Shown: positions 1 to 6,867 of the stretch, piece after piece | Layout of the letters: each line of letters begins with the position of its first letter | Numbering within the stretch: the stretch's first letter is position 1 | Source of the DNA: an uncultured Chlamydiae bacterium | Lineage (GTDB): Bacteria > Chlamydiota > Chlamydiia > Chlamydiales > SM23-39 | Length of the DNA stretch: 7,894 nucleotides | Direction of reading: 5' to 3' | NCBI GenBank assembly: GCA_903889795.1 | Contig: CAISYW010000198.1 | Coordinates: 1 to 7,894, forward strand | Program-made: the position numbers and the translations under genes | Notes under the pieces: model-generated | Database searches by the model: none | The model's input: the letters and a program-made list of their open reading frames with translations, nothing else | What the model was told of the DNA's origin: nothing

Positions 1-1
1 G

Positions 2-133
2 TTATATTGCTGTCGGGCTGAACATTTGATTTTTCATCGACATCTTTTGCGCTCCAATATTTCGCTCGATCTCGCTAACTTGCTGCAAGTTGGCTTCGAT
101 CTCCGCAATACATCGGAACGCAAAATCTCGCCC
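2..133 (-). other. Orphan open frame, possible gene remnant or tiny ORF
   Basis: This minus-strand frame has no stop from 133 down to a TAA at 4-2. It reads 43 codons and contains the stretch EIEANLQQVSEIERNIGAQK, followed by a Met-rich tail and PTAI. Hydrophobic residues recur at seven-residue spacing (I, V, I with a further I between), so it looks like an amphipathic or coiled-coil helix rather than random translation. There is no good start codon: the frame is closed by TGA at 136-134, and the only in-frame starts are a TTG near 88 and later ATGs, with no clear Shine-Dalgarno sequence. It could be the tail of a decayed gene, a very small gene with a weak start, or chance. The competing plus-strand frame that is open from base 2 to 337 runs into the sugar-porter gene and looks non-biological. 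No other feature was recognised in bases 1-185. Confidence 0.15.
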
Positions 134-185
134 TCAAAAATCAAAGCTTCAGACCGACGGCAGTATACAAATTGCTTGAATATGG

Positions 186-1520
186 ATGGATATGAGCTCG
201 AAATACACGCTGACTTTGGATGTAATTTTTGTTTCTCTTGTCGTCGCATTGAGCGGTTTTTTATTCGGCTATCACATTGGCATCATTTCGGGTGCTTTGC
301 TATTCATCACAGAACAATTTCATCTGACCGTCATTGAGCAGGGAATGGTTGTGAGCATCATTTTGATTGGCGGCGTTGGCGGTTCTATTTTCGGCGGTTT
401 TTTTGCGGATTATTTGGGTCGTAAGCGCACGTTGTTTTTAACGGTTTTGCTCTTGTTAATCGCTACATTTTGTCTTTACGATGCGCAAAGTTATGGATTG
501 ATTATGTTTGGGCGTTTTATCGCGGGACTGGCAATCGGTATCGGCTCGGTCATCGCACCGCTTTATATTGCGGAAATCGCACCAAAAACTCATCGAGGCG
601 CGCTAGTCTCCTTGAACCAATTGATGATTACGTTTGGAATCCTGGCTGCCTTTTGGGTCTCCTATATCTACGCAGGTTCATCTGATTGGCGCGATATGTT
701 CACTATTGGATTCATTCCTGCGGGTCTGCAATTTTTTGGTCTTTTTTTTATACCGGAATCACCGGCCTGGCTGATCAGCCAAGGTAAAATAGCTGCCGCG
801 GATAAGATCCTTCATCGGTTGAACCTGGAAACGGCGAATGGGCCGAGTCAAGAAATGCAAGATCAACCGACGAGCAAGAGTTTTGGCGCTCTTTTGAATC
901 CGGCTGTTCGTACGGCTTTTATTGTGGGAATTGGCGTGAGCGTATTTCAGCAGATTACGGGGATCAATACAGTGATTTATTATGCTCCTTATATATTTCA
1001 ATTTGCCGGTTTGGCCTCTGCCAAGTCAGCTATCTATGCGACAGCGTGGGTAGGTATTTTAAACGCGCTCATGACGATGATCGGATTGTGGCTTGTCGAC
1101 AAGGCCGGAAGACGCGTGCTGCTGATGATTAGTTTGGGAGGAATGGCTCTTTCTTTGGCGGTATTGGGCACGACATTCATTACATGTGCCGCTGAGGCAG
1201 GGGTTGTGGCCATTGTTAGTTTGATGGTTTACATCGCTTCCTTTGCAATTGGTTTGGGAATGGTTCCCTGGTTGATCATCTCGGAGATTTATCCCTTGGG
1301 AATTCGTGGACGTGCAGTGGGTGTGGCGGTTTTTGCGAGCTGGGTGGCTAATTATTTCATCGCATTGACTTTTCTTCCTCTTGTCCAGGCGATTGGAATC
1401 GGAGGTACATATTGGTTTTTTACGATCATGTGCTTGCTGGGAATCTGGTTTTCTTGGAAAAAAGTACCCGAGACGCGTGGTAAAACCTTTGATGAAATCC
1501 AGCAATTCTGGCACAAATAA
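186..1520 (+). CDS. Sugar porter family MFS transporter (XylE/GalP/GLUT type)
   Basis: A 444-residue, 12-TM inner-membrane permease of the sugar porter family (TC 2.A.1.1), expected to import a hexose or pentose. Family signatures appear in order: TM1 GFLFGYHIGIISGAL (24-38); loop 2-3 ADYLGRKR (74-81); TM4 to loop GRFIAGLAIGIG then PLYIAEIAPKTHRG (109-138); Q145; PESPAWL (190-196); TM7 QQITGIN with YY (255-266); loop 8-9 DKAGRR; PWLIISEIYPLGIRG; SWVANYF; and C-terminal PETRGKTFDEI. By family knowledge Q145, Q255, Q256, N261 and the W of SWVANYF correspond to sugar-contacting residues in E. coli XylE. Oddities: H30 replaces the TM1 Asp of H+-coupled XylE (Asn in GLUT1), A194 replaces the Arg of PESPR, and Y76 replaces the usual Arg of DRxGR. 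Start: ATG at 186 or at 192, neither with a strong Shine-Dalgarno sequence. A TATACA at 164-169 could be a -10 but has no convincing -35. It lies 49 bp ahead of an aldolase gene, which suggests sugar feeding glycolysis. Substrate unknown. Confidence 0.93.
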   Translation: MDMSSKYTLTLDVIFVSLVVALSGFLFGYHIGIISGALLFITEQFHLTVIEQGMVVSIILIGGVGGSIFGGFFADYLGRKRTLFLTVLLLLIATFCLYDAQSYGLIMFGRFIAGLAIGIGSVIAPLYIAEIAPKTHRGALVSLNQLMITFGILAAFWVSYIYAGSSDWRDMFTIGFIPAGLQFFGLFFIPESPAWLISQGKIAAADKILHRLNLETANGPSQEMQDQPTSKSFGALLNPAVRTAFIVGIGVSVFQQITGINTVIYYAPYIFQFAGLASAKSAIYATAWVGILNALMTMIGLWLVDKAGRRVLLMISLGGMALSLAVLGTTFITCAAEAGVVAIVSLMVYIASFAIGLGMVPWLIISEIYPLGIRGRAVGVAVFASWVANYFIALTFLPLVQAIGIGGTYWFFTIMCLLGIWFSWKKVPETRGKTFDEIQQFWHK

Positions 1521-1530
1521 TCCTTGATCT

Positions 1531-1549
1531 GTTCCGGTTGAACCTGAAC
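1531..1549. promoter_or_regulatory. 19-bp near-perfect dyad, possible operator or leader hairpin
   Basis: GTTCCGGTTGAACCTGAAC is symmetric about G1540. GTTC pairs with GAAC and GGTT with AACC; the only mismatch is C1535 against T1545. It lies in the 49-bp gap between the sugar porter and the aldolase, 11 bases before the aldolase Shine-Dalgarno sequence. The one-base centre suits a homodimeric repressor site better than an RNA hairpin, although a stem with a UGA loop could form. No T-tract follows, so it is not an intrinsic terminator. A regulatory role is inference. Confidence 0.35.
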
Positions 1550-1560
1550 TTTACTCAAAA

Positions 1561-1566
1561 AGGTGG
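1561..1566 (+). promoter_or_regulatory. Shine-Dalgarno of the aldolase gene
   Basis: AGGTGG, preceded by a run of A, lies three bases before ATG 1570. It is one of the clearest ribosome binding sites in the window and supports ATG 1570 as the aldolase start. It also shows that the aldolase can be translated independently of the upstream permease. Confidence 0.65.
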
Positions 1567-1569
1567 CTT

Positions 1570-2625
1570 ATGAATTTTTCTGAGATCCAATCGTTATTAG
1601 GTAATGAAGCGGAATCACTCTTGAATCATGTTTGCAAAACAATCGCCAAAGATAAATTACATCTTCCGGGGCATGATTGGGTGGATCGGATCTTTAGTCC
1701 AAGCGACCGCAATATTCGTACACTGCGCAGTTTGGAGCAGTTATTCGACCACGGACGTTTGAGTAAAACGGGTTATCTATCCATTCTTCCGGTCGATCAG
1801 GGCATCGAGCATTCCGCGGGGGCTTCTTTTGCCCCGAATCCGGAATATTTTGATTCGGAAAATATCGTTCGGCTGGCGATTGAGGGGGGCTGTAATGCGG
1901 TTGCCTCGACACTTGGCGTTTTAGGATCTGTCGCACGCAAGTATGCTCATAAGATTCCCATGATTCTGAAGATCAATCATAATGAACTTCTCTCTTATCC
2001 AAATATCCACGATCAGACTCTCTTTGCTTCGGTTCAGCAAGGATATGAGATGGGGTGCGTCGGTATTGGAGCTACGATTTACTTTGGATCGCCCGAATGC
2101 CGTCGGCAGATTGTGGAAATCAGCCGCGCGTTTGAGCAGGCTCATCAATTGGGAATGGCAACGATCTTGTGGTGTTATCTGCGCAATCCCGCATTCAAAA
2201 CAGCGGCTACAGATTATCACGAGGCGGCCGATCTGACCGGCCAAGGCAACCATCTTGGCGTTACGATCGGGGCGGATATCATCAAGCAAAAGCTCCCTGT
2301 TAATAATGGCGGATATACTGCCGTGAAGTTTGGAAAAACATCGGAAGATGTCTACACAAAGCTCTCTTCCGAGCATCCCATCGATTTGACGCGATATCAA
2401 GTCATTAATAATTATATGGGTCGAATGGGGCTGATCAATTCGGGCGGTCCGGCAGGCAAGAATGATCTTGCTGAGGCGGCTCGCACTGCTGTGATTAATA
2501 AGAGAGCGGGCGGAATGGGGCTTATCTCGGGGCGCAAAGCCTTTCAAAAACCAATGAAAGAGGGTATCAAAATCCTCAATACGATCCAGGATGTTTATCT
2601 GACGAAAGAAATTACAGTTGCTTGA
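1570..2625 (+). CDS. fbaB: Class I fructose-bisphosphate aldolase, DhnA/FbaB type
   Basis: A cytosolic enzyme that reversibly cleaves fructose 1,6-bisphosphate to glyceraldehyde 3-phosphate and dihydroxyacetone phosphate through a lysine Schiff base. At 351 residues it matches the bacterial FbaB/DhnA length (E. coli about 350). Visible blocks: SILPVDQGIEHSAG (71-84), which carries the conserved Asp; KINHNELL (134-141); GATIYFGSP (167-175); ILWCYLRNPAF (199-209); GADIIKQK (234-241); INSGGPAGKNDL (289-300) and INKRAGGMGLISGRKAF (309-325), which form the phosphate-binding loops of the TIM barrel. K239 is the expected Schiff-base lysine, by analogy with archaeal members where it is the first lysine after the AD pair. 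An N-terminal extension of about 65 residues before the barrel core includes LGNEAESLL and LHLPGHDW and is intact. The gene runs in the same direction as the sugar porter, and its stop abuts the stop of the convergent EamA gene. No catalytic residue is missing. Very confident. Confidence 0.96.
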   Translation: MNFSEIQSLLGNEAESLLNHVCKTIAKDKLHLPGHDWVDRIFSPSDRNIRTLRSLEQLFDHGRLSKTGYLSILPVDQGIEHSAGASFAPNPEYFDSENIVRLAIEGGCNAVASTLGVLGSVARKYAHKIPMILKINHNELLSYPNIHDQTLFASVQQGYEMGCVGIGATIYFGSPECRRQIVEISRAFEQAHQLGMATILWCYLRNPAFKTAATDYHEAADLTGQGNHLGVTIGADIIKQKLPVNNGGYTAVKFGKTSEDVYTKLSSEHPIDLTRYQVINNYMGRMGLINSGGPAGKNDLAEAARTAVINKRAGGMGLISGRKAFQKPMKEGIKILNTIQDVYLTKEITVA

Positions 2626-3528
2626 TCAGACTATTTCCGTGTCGGAGGATTCGATAGAAACGTTTTTCCGCTGCAGGAGCAGGGCGGAGAGCAAGATCAA
2701 AGCGCTGCCGCTTAAGATGCGAATGGTCAGCGGCTCTTTAAAAAGAAGAGCGGCAAAAAAGATCGTAATTACGGGCTCAATCGTAAATAGCATGGCAGAT
2801 TGAGCGGCTCCCAGTAGTTTCATGCCGCGCATGAGACAGAGAAGGGGAATTACGGTTGCGATCGCAATCATGCTCAGAATCGTTAGCAATTCGGTGGCGC
2901 TTGTGGGAAGTAGGGAAGAGTTTTGAGTGAAATAGGTGAGGAGCGCAAATCCGGTAAATGCACCTGTTGTGAGGTAAGTGCTTGATATGGAGGCGGGTAG
3001 CTTTTTTGTGAAGTGCGCTCCATAACAGAGGTAGATTGCATAGGTGATCGCAGTCCCAAGGCCGCATAGAATTCCTTTGATATTCAGAGAAATTTGATCC
3101 GTCGGCACGATAAGTAATACGCCTAAAAGAGCCATGCCTAATGAAAGCCATTGCATGGGAGTTGCTTGTTGTTTGAAGAGGATCTGCTGCAGAAGGAACA
3201 CGAATAGAGGGAAAGTAAATAGAAGTAAAGTTGCGATGGATGCTCCGACTTCAGCGACCGTCAAAAAGAACAGAGTCGTTTGAATCAGATCGCAAAATAA
3301 TCCGAGAAGAAAGCAGGCTCGTTTCTCCTTACGACAGAAGCTTGCCGGTTGCTGCCAGATTTTTGACAGGAGTGCAAAAACAATGGCGGCTCCGCCGAAT
3401 CGCCAGGTGAGAATCATGTAGAGTGGAAGATTATTTAGATAAATCCATTTTCCAAAGAGAGCGACCGTTGCATATCCGCAAGCGGCGCACAGCATGAACA
3501 AAAATCCGATTCTAGGGTTGGGTATCAT
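2626..3528 (-). CDS. EamA/DMT superfamily transporter, 10 TM
   Basis: A 300-residue inner-membrane protein with the two-fold EamA repeat of the drug/metabolite transporter superfamily. About ten hydrophobic segments can be seen, near residues 8-28, 34-55, 70-90, 95-116, 124-141, 152-171, 185-200, 212-232, 240-262 and 268-286. The end of each half carries the usual pattern of a pore helix followed by a short polar hinge and a terminal helix: LLFTFPLFVFLLQQILFKQQ in the first half, and LFTIEPVITIFFAALLFKEP (248-266) in the second. The substrate cannot be read from sequence; relatives export amino acids or other metabolites or import nucleotide precursors. It is the last gene of the minus-strand cluster. 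Its ATG lies 15 bp after the stop of the AsmA-like gene, with only a weak GAG-type ribosome binding site. Its stop touches the aldolase stop, leaving no room for an intergenic terminator. Confidence 0.92.
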   Translation of the reverse strand: MIPNPRIGFLFMLCAACGYATVALFGKWIYLNNLPLYMILTWRFGGAAIVFALLSKIWQQPASFCRKEKRACFLLGLFCDLIQTTLFFLTVAEVGASIATLLLFTFPLFVFLLQQILFKQQATPMQWLSLGMALLGVLLIVPTDQISLNIKGILCGLGTAITYAIYLCYGAHFTKKLPASISSTYLTTGAFTGFALLTYFTQNSSLLPTSATELLTILSMIAIATVIPLLCLMRGMKLLGAAQSAMLFTIEPVITIFFAALLFKEPLTIRILSGSALILLSALLLQRKNVSIESSDTEIV

Positions 3529-3543
3529 CGATTCACTCGCTAG

Positions 3544-4968
3544 CTATTCTTCCCAGGGAAAGGGTCGGTTGGGAGGTGGAACGCTCGTATCGATTTCACC
3601 AAATAGACCGAGAATACCGCTTGAGAGCCAATCATGAGACGTTTTTTGTCCAGCTAATAGAGCGGCGATTTTGGCGGCGGCGGGATGTGTTGCGAGTTTT
3701 GGCTTTTTCATCGATCCCGTAAGAGGAATTTTCATGACATATTCTGCGGGAAGTTTTTCAATCGAAAAGGATTGCTGCAAAGTCCGTGCCGGCAAACCGA
3801 CGTACATATCGAGGCGGTCATGGAGGTAGTCAATATTTCCCCACGTGCAGATATGGATAGATTGATCAATGAGAAAATCGATGCGGGATGTTTTCAAAAC
3901 ACCGTCCTGCAAGCTGAAAAACAGGGGAGTAAACCAGATATCCATTTCTTGTGCGGCGGAAAGGTTTTTGTTTTTCAGCAAACTGATGAGGGATGCGAGA
4001 GAACCGCCATTGGAACAGCGCAGCTGTCCTATGTCGAGAGAGCCTTGTCCGATCTGCAGATTTTCTAGTTGAAAAGAGGCGAGGGGACAGCGAAAACGGC
4101 TCGGCTCGATCCGAAGCTGGATGGGGGATTTTGCTTCGATTCCCGTAACGAATAGGGGGTTCATATCTCGCAGGATCCATTGACTGAGCGCGGGGGTCAA
4201 ATGAATCGTGGCTGTCAAGGGGTGCCTCAACGTCAAATCGCGATTCACAATGCTCCCTTGGATATTGCCATCGATATTTGGAGCATGCAGCGTTAGATCG
4301 AATCGTCCTTGATCATTGCTGTATGAAGCGGATCCTTGCAGATCGATCGAAGTGCCTAGAATTTGTATGAAGCTGTTCTCATCGATTAGATTGTGTGCGC
4401 TGATGATTCGAGCGAAGGGAAGAGTGGGAAAGGAGATCCATTCGCCGTGAATCGAAAATTCGGGAATATTTTGTTTGATATTGCTGATTTGTCCTTGCAG
4501 GGAAAAAGTGCCGATCTTACCGTTTTGACTGGCTTGGCCATCGGCTGTAAAATCGGCACCGCCATCATGCAGCCGCACGACACCCTGGATTGAGTCGAGT
4601 TGAACCGGGGGGAATTGGGGGGAATCGAATTGGAATGCGCCATTAACGATTTTAACATCTCCGTTAATGCTATTGAAATTCTTTAGCTCAAAGAGAGGAA
4701 GGAGCGACCAGAGCCGTACACCGATGCGCATCTCCTGAAGCGTTCCTTTGAGCTCATGGCCTTCAAATACGAGATCGGAAAACGTTTGGGGACCTAGCCA
4801 TGAGAGGCTTAATTCTTTCGCAGTGACTTCCACATGAGTTTTGGATTGAACGGCTTGAAGAAAAATTCGCTTACCGAAAGCGGTGGAGGCAATTTGTGGG
4901 AAAAAGAAGAGTAGTAGAAAGACTCCCAAACAGATAATCAGAAGGCTTTTTTTCAAATCTAATTTCAC
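3544..4968 (-). CDS. Membrane-anchored AsmA-like envelope protein
   Basis: A 474-residue protein starting with a GTG. A lysine-rich N-terminus and a single strong hydrophobic segment (about 8-27) indicate an inner-membrane anchor with the rest in the periplasm; no lipobox is seen. The remainder is rich in short alternating beta strands. The C-terminal part resembles the final module of AsmA/TamB-type proteins: DGVLKTSRIDFLID, then GNIDYLHDRLDMYVGLPA (377-394), and IPLTGSMKKPKL (414-425), matching the family habit of a strand-rich repeat ending in a Gly then Pro-Lys. It finishes with a proline-rich tail, SVPPPNRPFPWEE. AsmA-like proteins are thought to move or organise lipids between membranes; that role here is inference and I do not recognise the exact family. 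The GTG overlaps the glmS stop (GTGA), so translation is probably coupled to glmS. Two G6 runs at 4607-4622 lie within the gene. Confidence 0.8.
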   Translation of the reverse strand: MKLDLKKSLLIICLGVFLLLFFFPQIASTAFGKRIFLQAVQSKTHVEVTAKELSLSWLGPQTFSDLVFEGHELKGTLQEMRIGVRLWSLLPLFELKNFNSINGDVKIVNGAFQFDSPQFPPVQLDSIQGVVRLHDGGADFTADGQASQNGKIGTFSLQGQISNIKQNIPEFSIHGEWISFPTLPFARIISAHNLIDENSFIQILGTSIDLQGSASYSNDQGRFDLTLHAPNIDGNIQGSIVNRDLTLRHPLTATIHLTPALSQWILRDMNPLFVTGIEAKSPIQLRIEPSRFRCPLASFQLENLQIGQGSLDIGQLRCSNGGSLASLISLLKNKNLSAAQEMDIWFTPLFFSLQDGVLKTSRIDFLIDQSIHICTWGNIDYLHDRLDMYVGLPARTLQQSFSIEKLPAEYVMKIPLTGSMKKPKLATHPAAAKIAALLAGQKTSHDWLSSGILGLFGEIDTSVPPPNRPFPWEE

Positions 4969-6797
4969 TCGACCGTCACCGACTTGGCGAGATTGCGAGG
5001 CTGATCAATATCGCAACCTCTTTCTTTTGCTATATAATAGGATAATAATTGTCCGGCAACAATGGATGCGAAGGGGGCAAAGGGATCGATGCAGGGAGGC
5101 AGCGTGAAGATGTCGTCGACAATGTTTGAAATTCCATGGGCGCCTTCCGGAGCAAATGCCAATACAGGGGCTCCGCGTGCCTTCACTTCCATGAGATTGC
5201 TGACGATTTTTTCATGTGTTTGTTCATTGGCGCAAAATGCGACGACAGGAAATTTTTGGTTGATCAGAGCAATGGGGCCGTGCTTTAGCTCTCCCGCCGG
5301 GTAGCCATTCGCGTTTACGTAGGAAATTTCTTTGAGCTTTAAGGCAGCTTCCAGGCCGGTTGGAACCATATAGCGGCGGCCAATGAAGAAAAAGTCATCA
5401 TAATGAGCGTACTTTTTGGCGATTGTTTGCAAGAGAGATGCTTTTTCGAGAACTTGCTGGATATGGCCGGAAATTTTTTTCAACTCGTTGAAGTATCTTC
5501 TCATCTCGTCTTTGCCGAGGCCCTTCAAACTGGCGAGATGGAGAGCAAAGAGCGATAATACGGCAACCTGGGATGAGAATGCTTTTGTGGAGCAGACGCT
5601 CATCTCCGGCCCCGCTTTCAAAAAGAGGGTGCTGTCGGCTTCTCTACTGAGTGTGGAGTTCGCTACGTTGCAAATCCCGAGCACTTTACATCCACGCTGC
5701 TTTGCTTCTCTCATCGCTGCGATAGTGTCAGCCGTTTCTCCTGATTGGCTGATAGCGATCACGAGGGTATTGGGAGTTAAGAGCGGGTTTCGGTATCGTG
5801 CTTCGGAGGCGATCTCGACGGAAGAAGGGACGTGGGCAATGTCTTCGAAAAACATTGTCCCGATCCAACCGGCGTGAGCTGATGTGCCGCAGCCCAAAAT
5901 CCAAATATTGCTCACATTTTTTAAGGTTTCGTCAGACAGGCTAAATTGTTCAAAGTCGATGGTGGCTTTTTCTTCGTTGAGGCGTCCGATCAGAGCTTTT
6001 TGTATGGTGGAGCTTTGCTCGAAAATCTCTTTGATTAAATAGTGCTCGAAGCCCCCCTTGGAAGGCGCTTGATAATCGTTCTCCAGACGTTCGATCTTTT
6101 TATCGATATGCTGCAGTTGAGAATTAAAAACGCGAATTCGATTTGCCTGCACGAGCGCGATCTCATCGTTGCGTAAAAATAGCACGTTCGGCGTCGAAAT
6201 CAAAAATGCATTGGGATCGGAAGAGACGATGGATTCGCTATGTTCATCGTCAAAACCGATTGAAAGCGGGCTTTGACGGGCAGCCGCCACAATCTGGTCG
6301 GGATGATTGGCATGAATTAAGGCGATGGCGAAAGAGCCTCTTAGCAACGGAAGGGTTTTTTGGACTGCCGCTAATAGATCGTTTTCATAGAACTTGCCGA
6401 TGAGCTGCGCAATCACTTCGGTATCGGTTTCGGATAAAAAACGAACTCCCTCCGATTGTAATTGTTCGCGGAGCGTCTGATAGTTTTCTATGATGCCATT
6501 ATGAACGAGCGCGATCGTCGATTTGTCGTCGAAATGCGGGTGGGCATTTTGATCTGTTGGTTTTCCATGCGTTGCCCAGCGAGTATGCCCGATCGCGAAC
6601 TCGAGATTTAAATGTTCTTGATGGATTTTTTTTTCAAGACGGGCAATTTTGCCGGCTTCTTTGCAAGATCTGATTTTCCCCTGGAAAATTCCGGCGATGC
6701 CGGCAGAATCGTAGCCACGATATTCAAGTTGTTTCAAACCTGAAATGCAAATGGGAATGGGGTCTTTTTTACCGATATAACCGAAGATGCCGCACAT
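4965..6797 (-). CDS. glmS: Glutamine-fructose-6-phosphate aminotransferase (isomerizing)
   Basis: Makes glucosamine-6-phosphate and glutamate from fructose-6-phosphate and glutamine, the committed step towards UDP-GlcNAc for LPS and peptidoglycan. At 610 residues it matches the family (E. coli 609). The N-terminal class II glutaminase domain starts MCGIFGYIG with the nucleophile C2, followed by YRGYDSAG, HTRWATHG (71-78), HNGIIENY (99-106) and SETDTE with D125. Two SIS domains follow: GCGTSAHAG (302-310), SQSGETADT (350-358), CSTKAFSSQV (402-411), LKEISY with E490, AGELKHG with H506, and the C-terminal lid QPRNLAKSVTVE with K604. All catalytic residues are present. The segment before AGELKHG reads NANGYP where E. 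coli has HAEAYA, a mild deviation. The start is fixed because C2 must follow the initiator Met; GGA lies five bases upstream. The 70-bp leader towards the methyltransferase is AT-rich and too small for a glmS ribozyme. Confidence 0.98.
   Translation of the reverse strand: MCGIFGYIGKKDPIPICISGLKQLEYRGYDSAGIAGIFQGKIRSCKEAGKIARLEKKIHQEHLNLEFAIGHTRWATHGKPTDQNAHPHFDDKSTIALVHNGIIENYQTLREQLQSEGVRFLSETDTEVIAQLIGKFYENDLLAAVQKTLPLLRGSFAIALIHANHPDQIVAAARQSPLSIGFDDEHSESIVSSDPNAFLISTPNVLFLRNDEIALVQANRIRVFNSQLQHIDKKIERLENDYQAPSKGGFEHYLIKEIFEQSSTIQKALIGRLNEEKATIDFEQFSLSDETLKNVSNIWILGCGTSAHAGWIGTMFFEDIAHVPSSVEIASEARYRNPLLTPNTLVIAISQSGETADTIAAMREAKQRGCKVLGICNVANSTLSREADSTLFLKAGPEMSVCSTKAFSSQVAVLSLFALHLASLKGLGKDEMRRYFNELKKISGHIQQVLEKASLLQTIAKKYAHYDDFFFIGRRYMVPTGLEAALKLKEISYVNANGYPAGELKHGPIALINQKFPVVAFCANEQTHEKIVSNLMEVKARGAPVLAFAPEGAHGISNIVDDIFTLPPCIDPFAPFASIVAGQLLSYYIAKERGCDIDQPRNLAKSVTVE
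4976..4980 (-). promoter_or_regulatory. Shine-Dalgarno for the AsmA-like gene inside glmS
   Basis: On the minus strand, GGTGA lies seven bases before the GTG at 4968-4966, within the last codons of glmS. It matches part of the anti-Shine-Dalgarno complement and supports the GTG start, which overlaps the glmS TGA. Confidence 0.5.
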
Positions 6798-6867
6798 ATT
6801 ATTCCGAGCAAACTAACAGCAGCTTACTTGATCCTGAGATTTTTTGAATATTTAGAAAATAAACATC

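Noticed and set aside
1059..1514. Minus-strand open frame (151 codons) opposite the sugar porter
   Set aside because: Its composition is hydrophilic, Gln/His/Asn-rich and low-complexity, as expected from antisense of a membrane-protein gene. The permease motifs on the plus strand run through the same bases.
1921..2547. Long minus-strand open frame (208 codons) opposite the aldolase
   Set aside because: The plus strand has every conserved aldolase block in one frame. The antisense reading is rich in Arg, His and Ser with no recognisable motif.
3685..4068. Plus-strand open frames inside the AsmA-like gene
   Set aside because: The minus-strand frame runs continuously from a membrane anchor to an AsmA-like end. 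The plus-strand peptides are Cys/Arg-rich and motif-free.
5416..5877. Plus-strand open frame (153 codons) inside glmS
   Set aside because: It is antisense to the conserved SIS domains of glmS, has no motif of its own and no convincing ribosome binding site.
6798..6867. glmS ribozyme or riboswitch in the glmS leader
   Set aside because: Only 70 bases separate glmS from the methyltransferase stop. They are AT-rich with no ribozyme core or pseudoknot pattern. The known ribozyme is larger.
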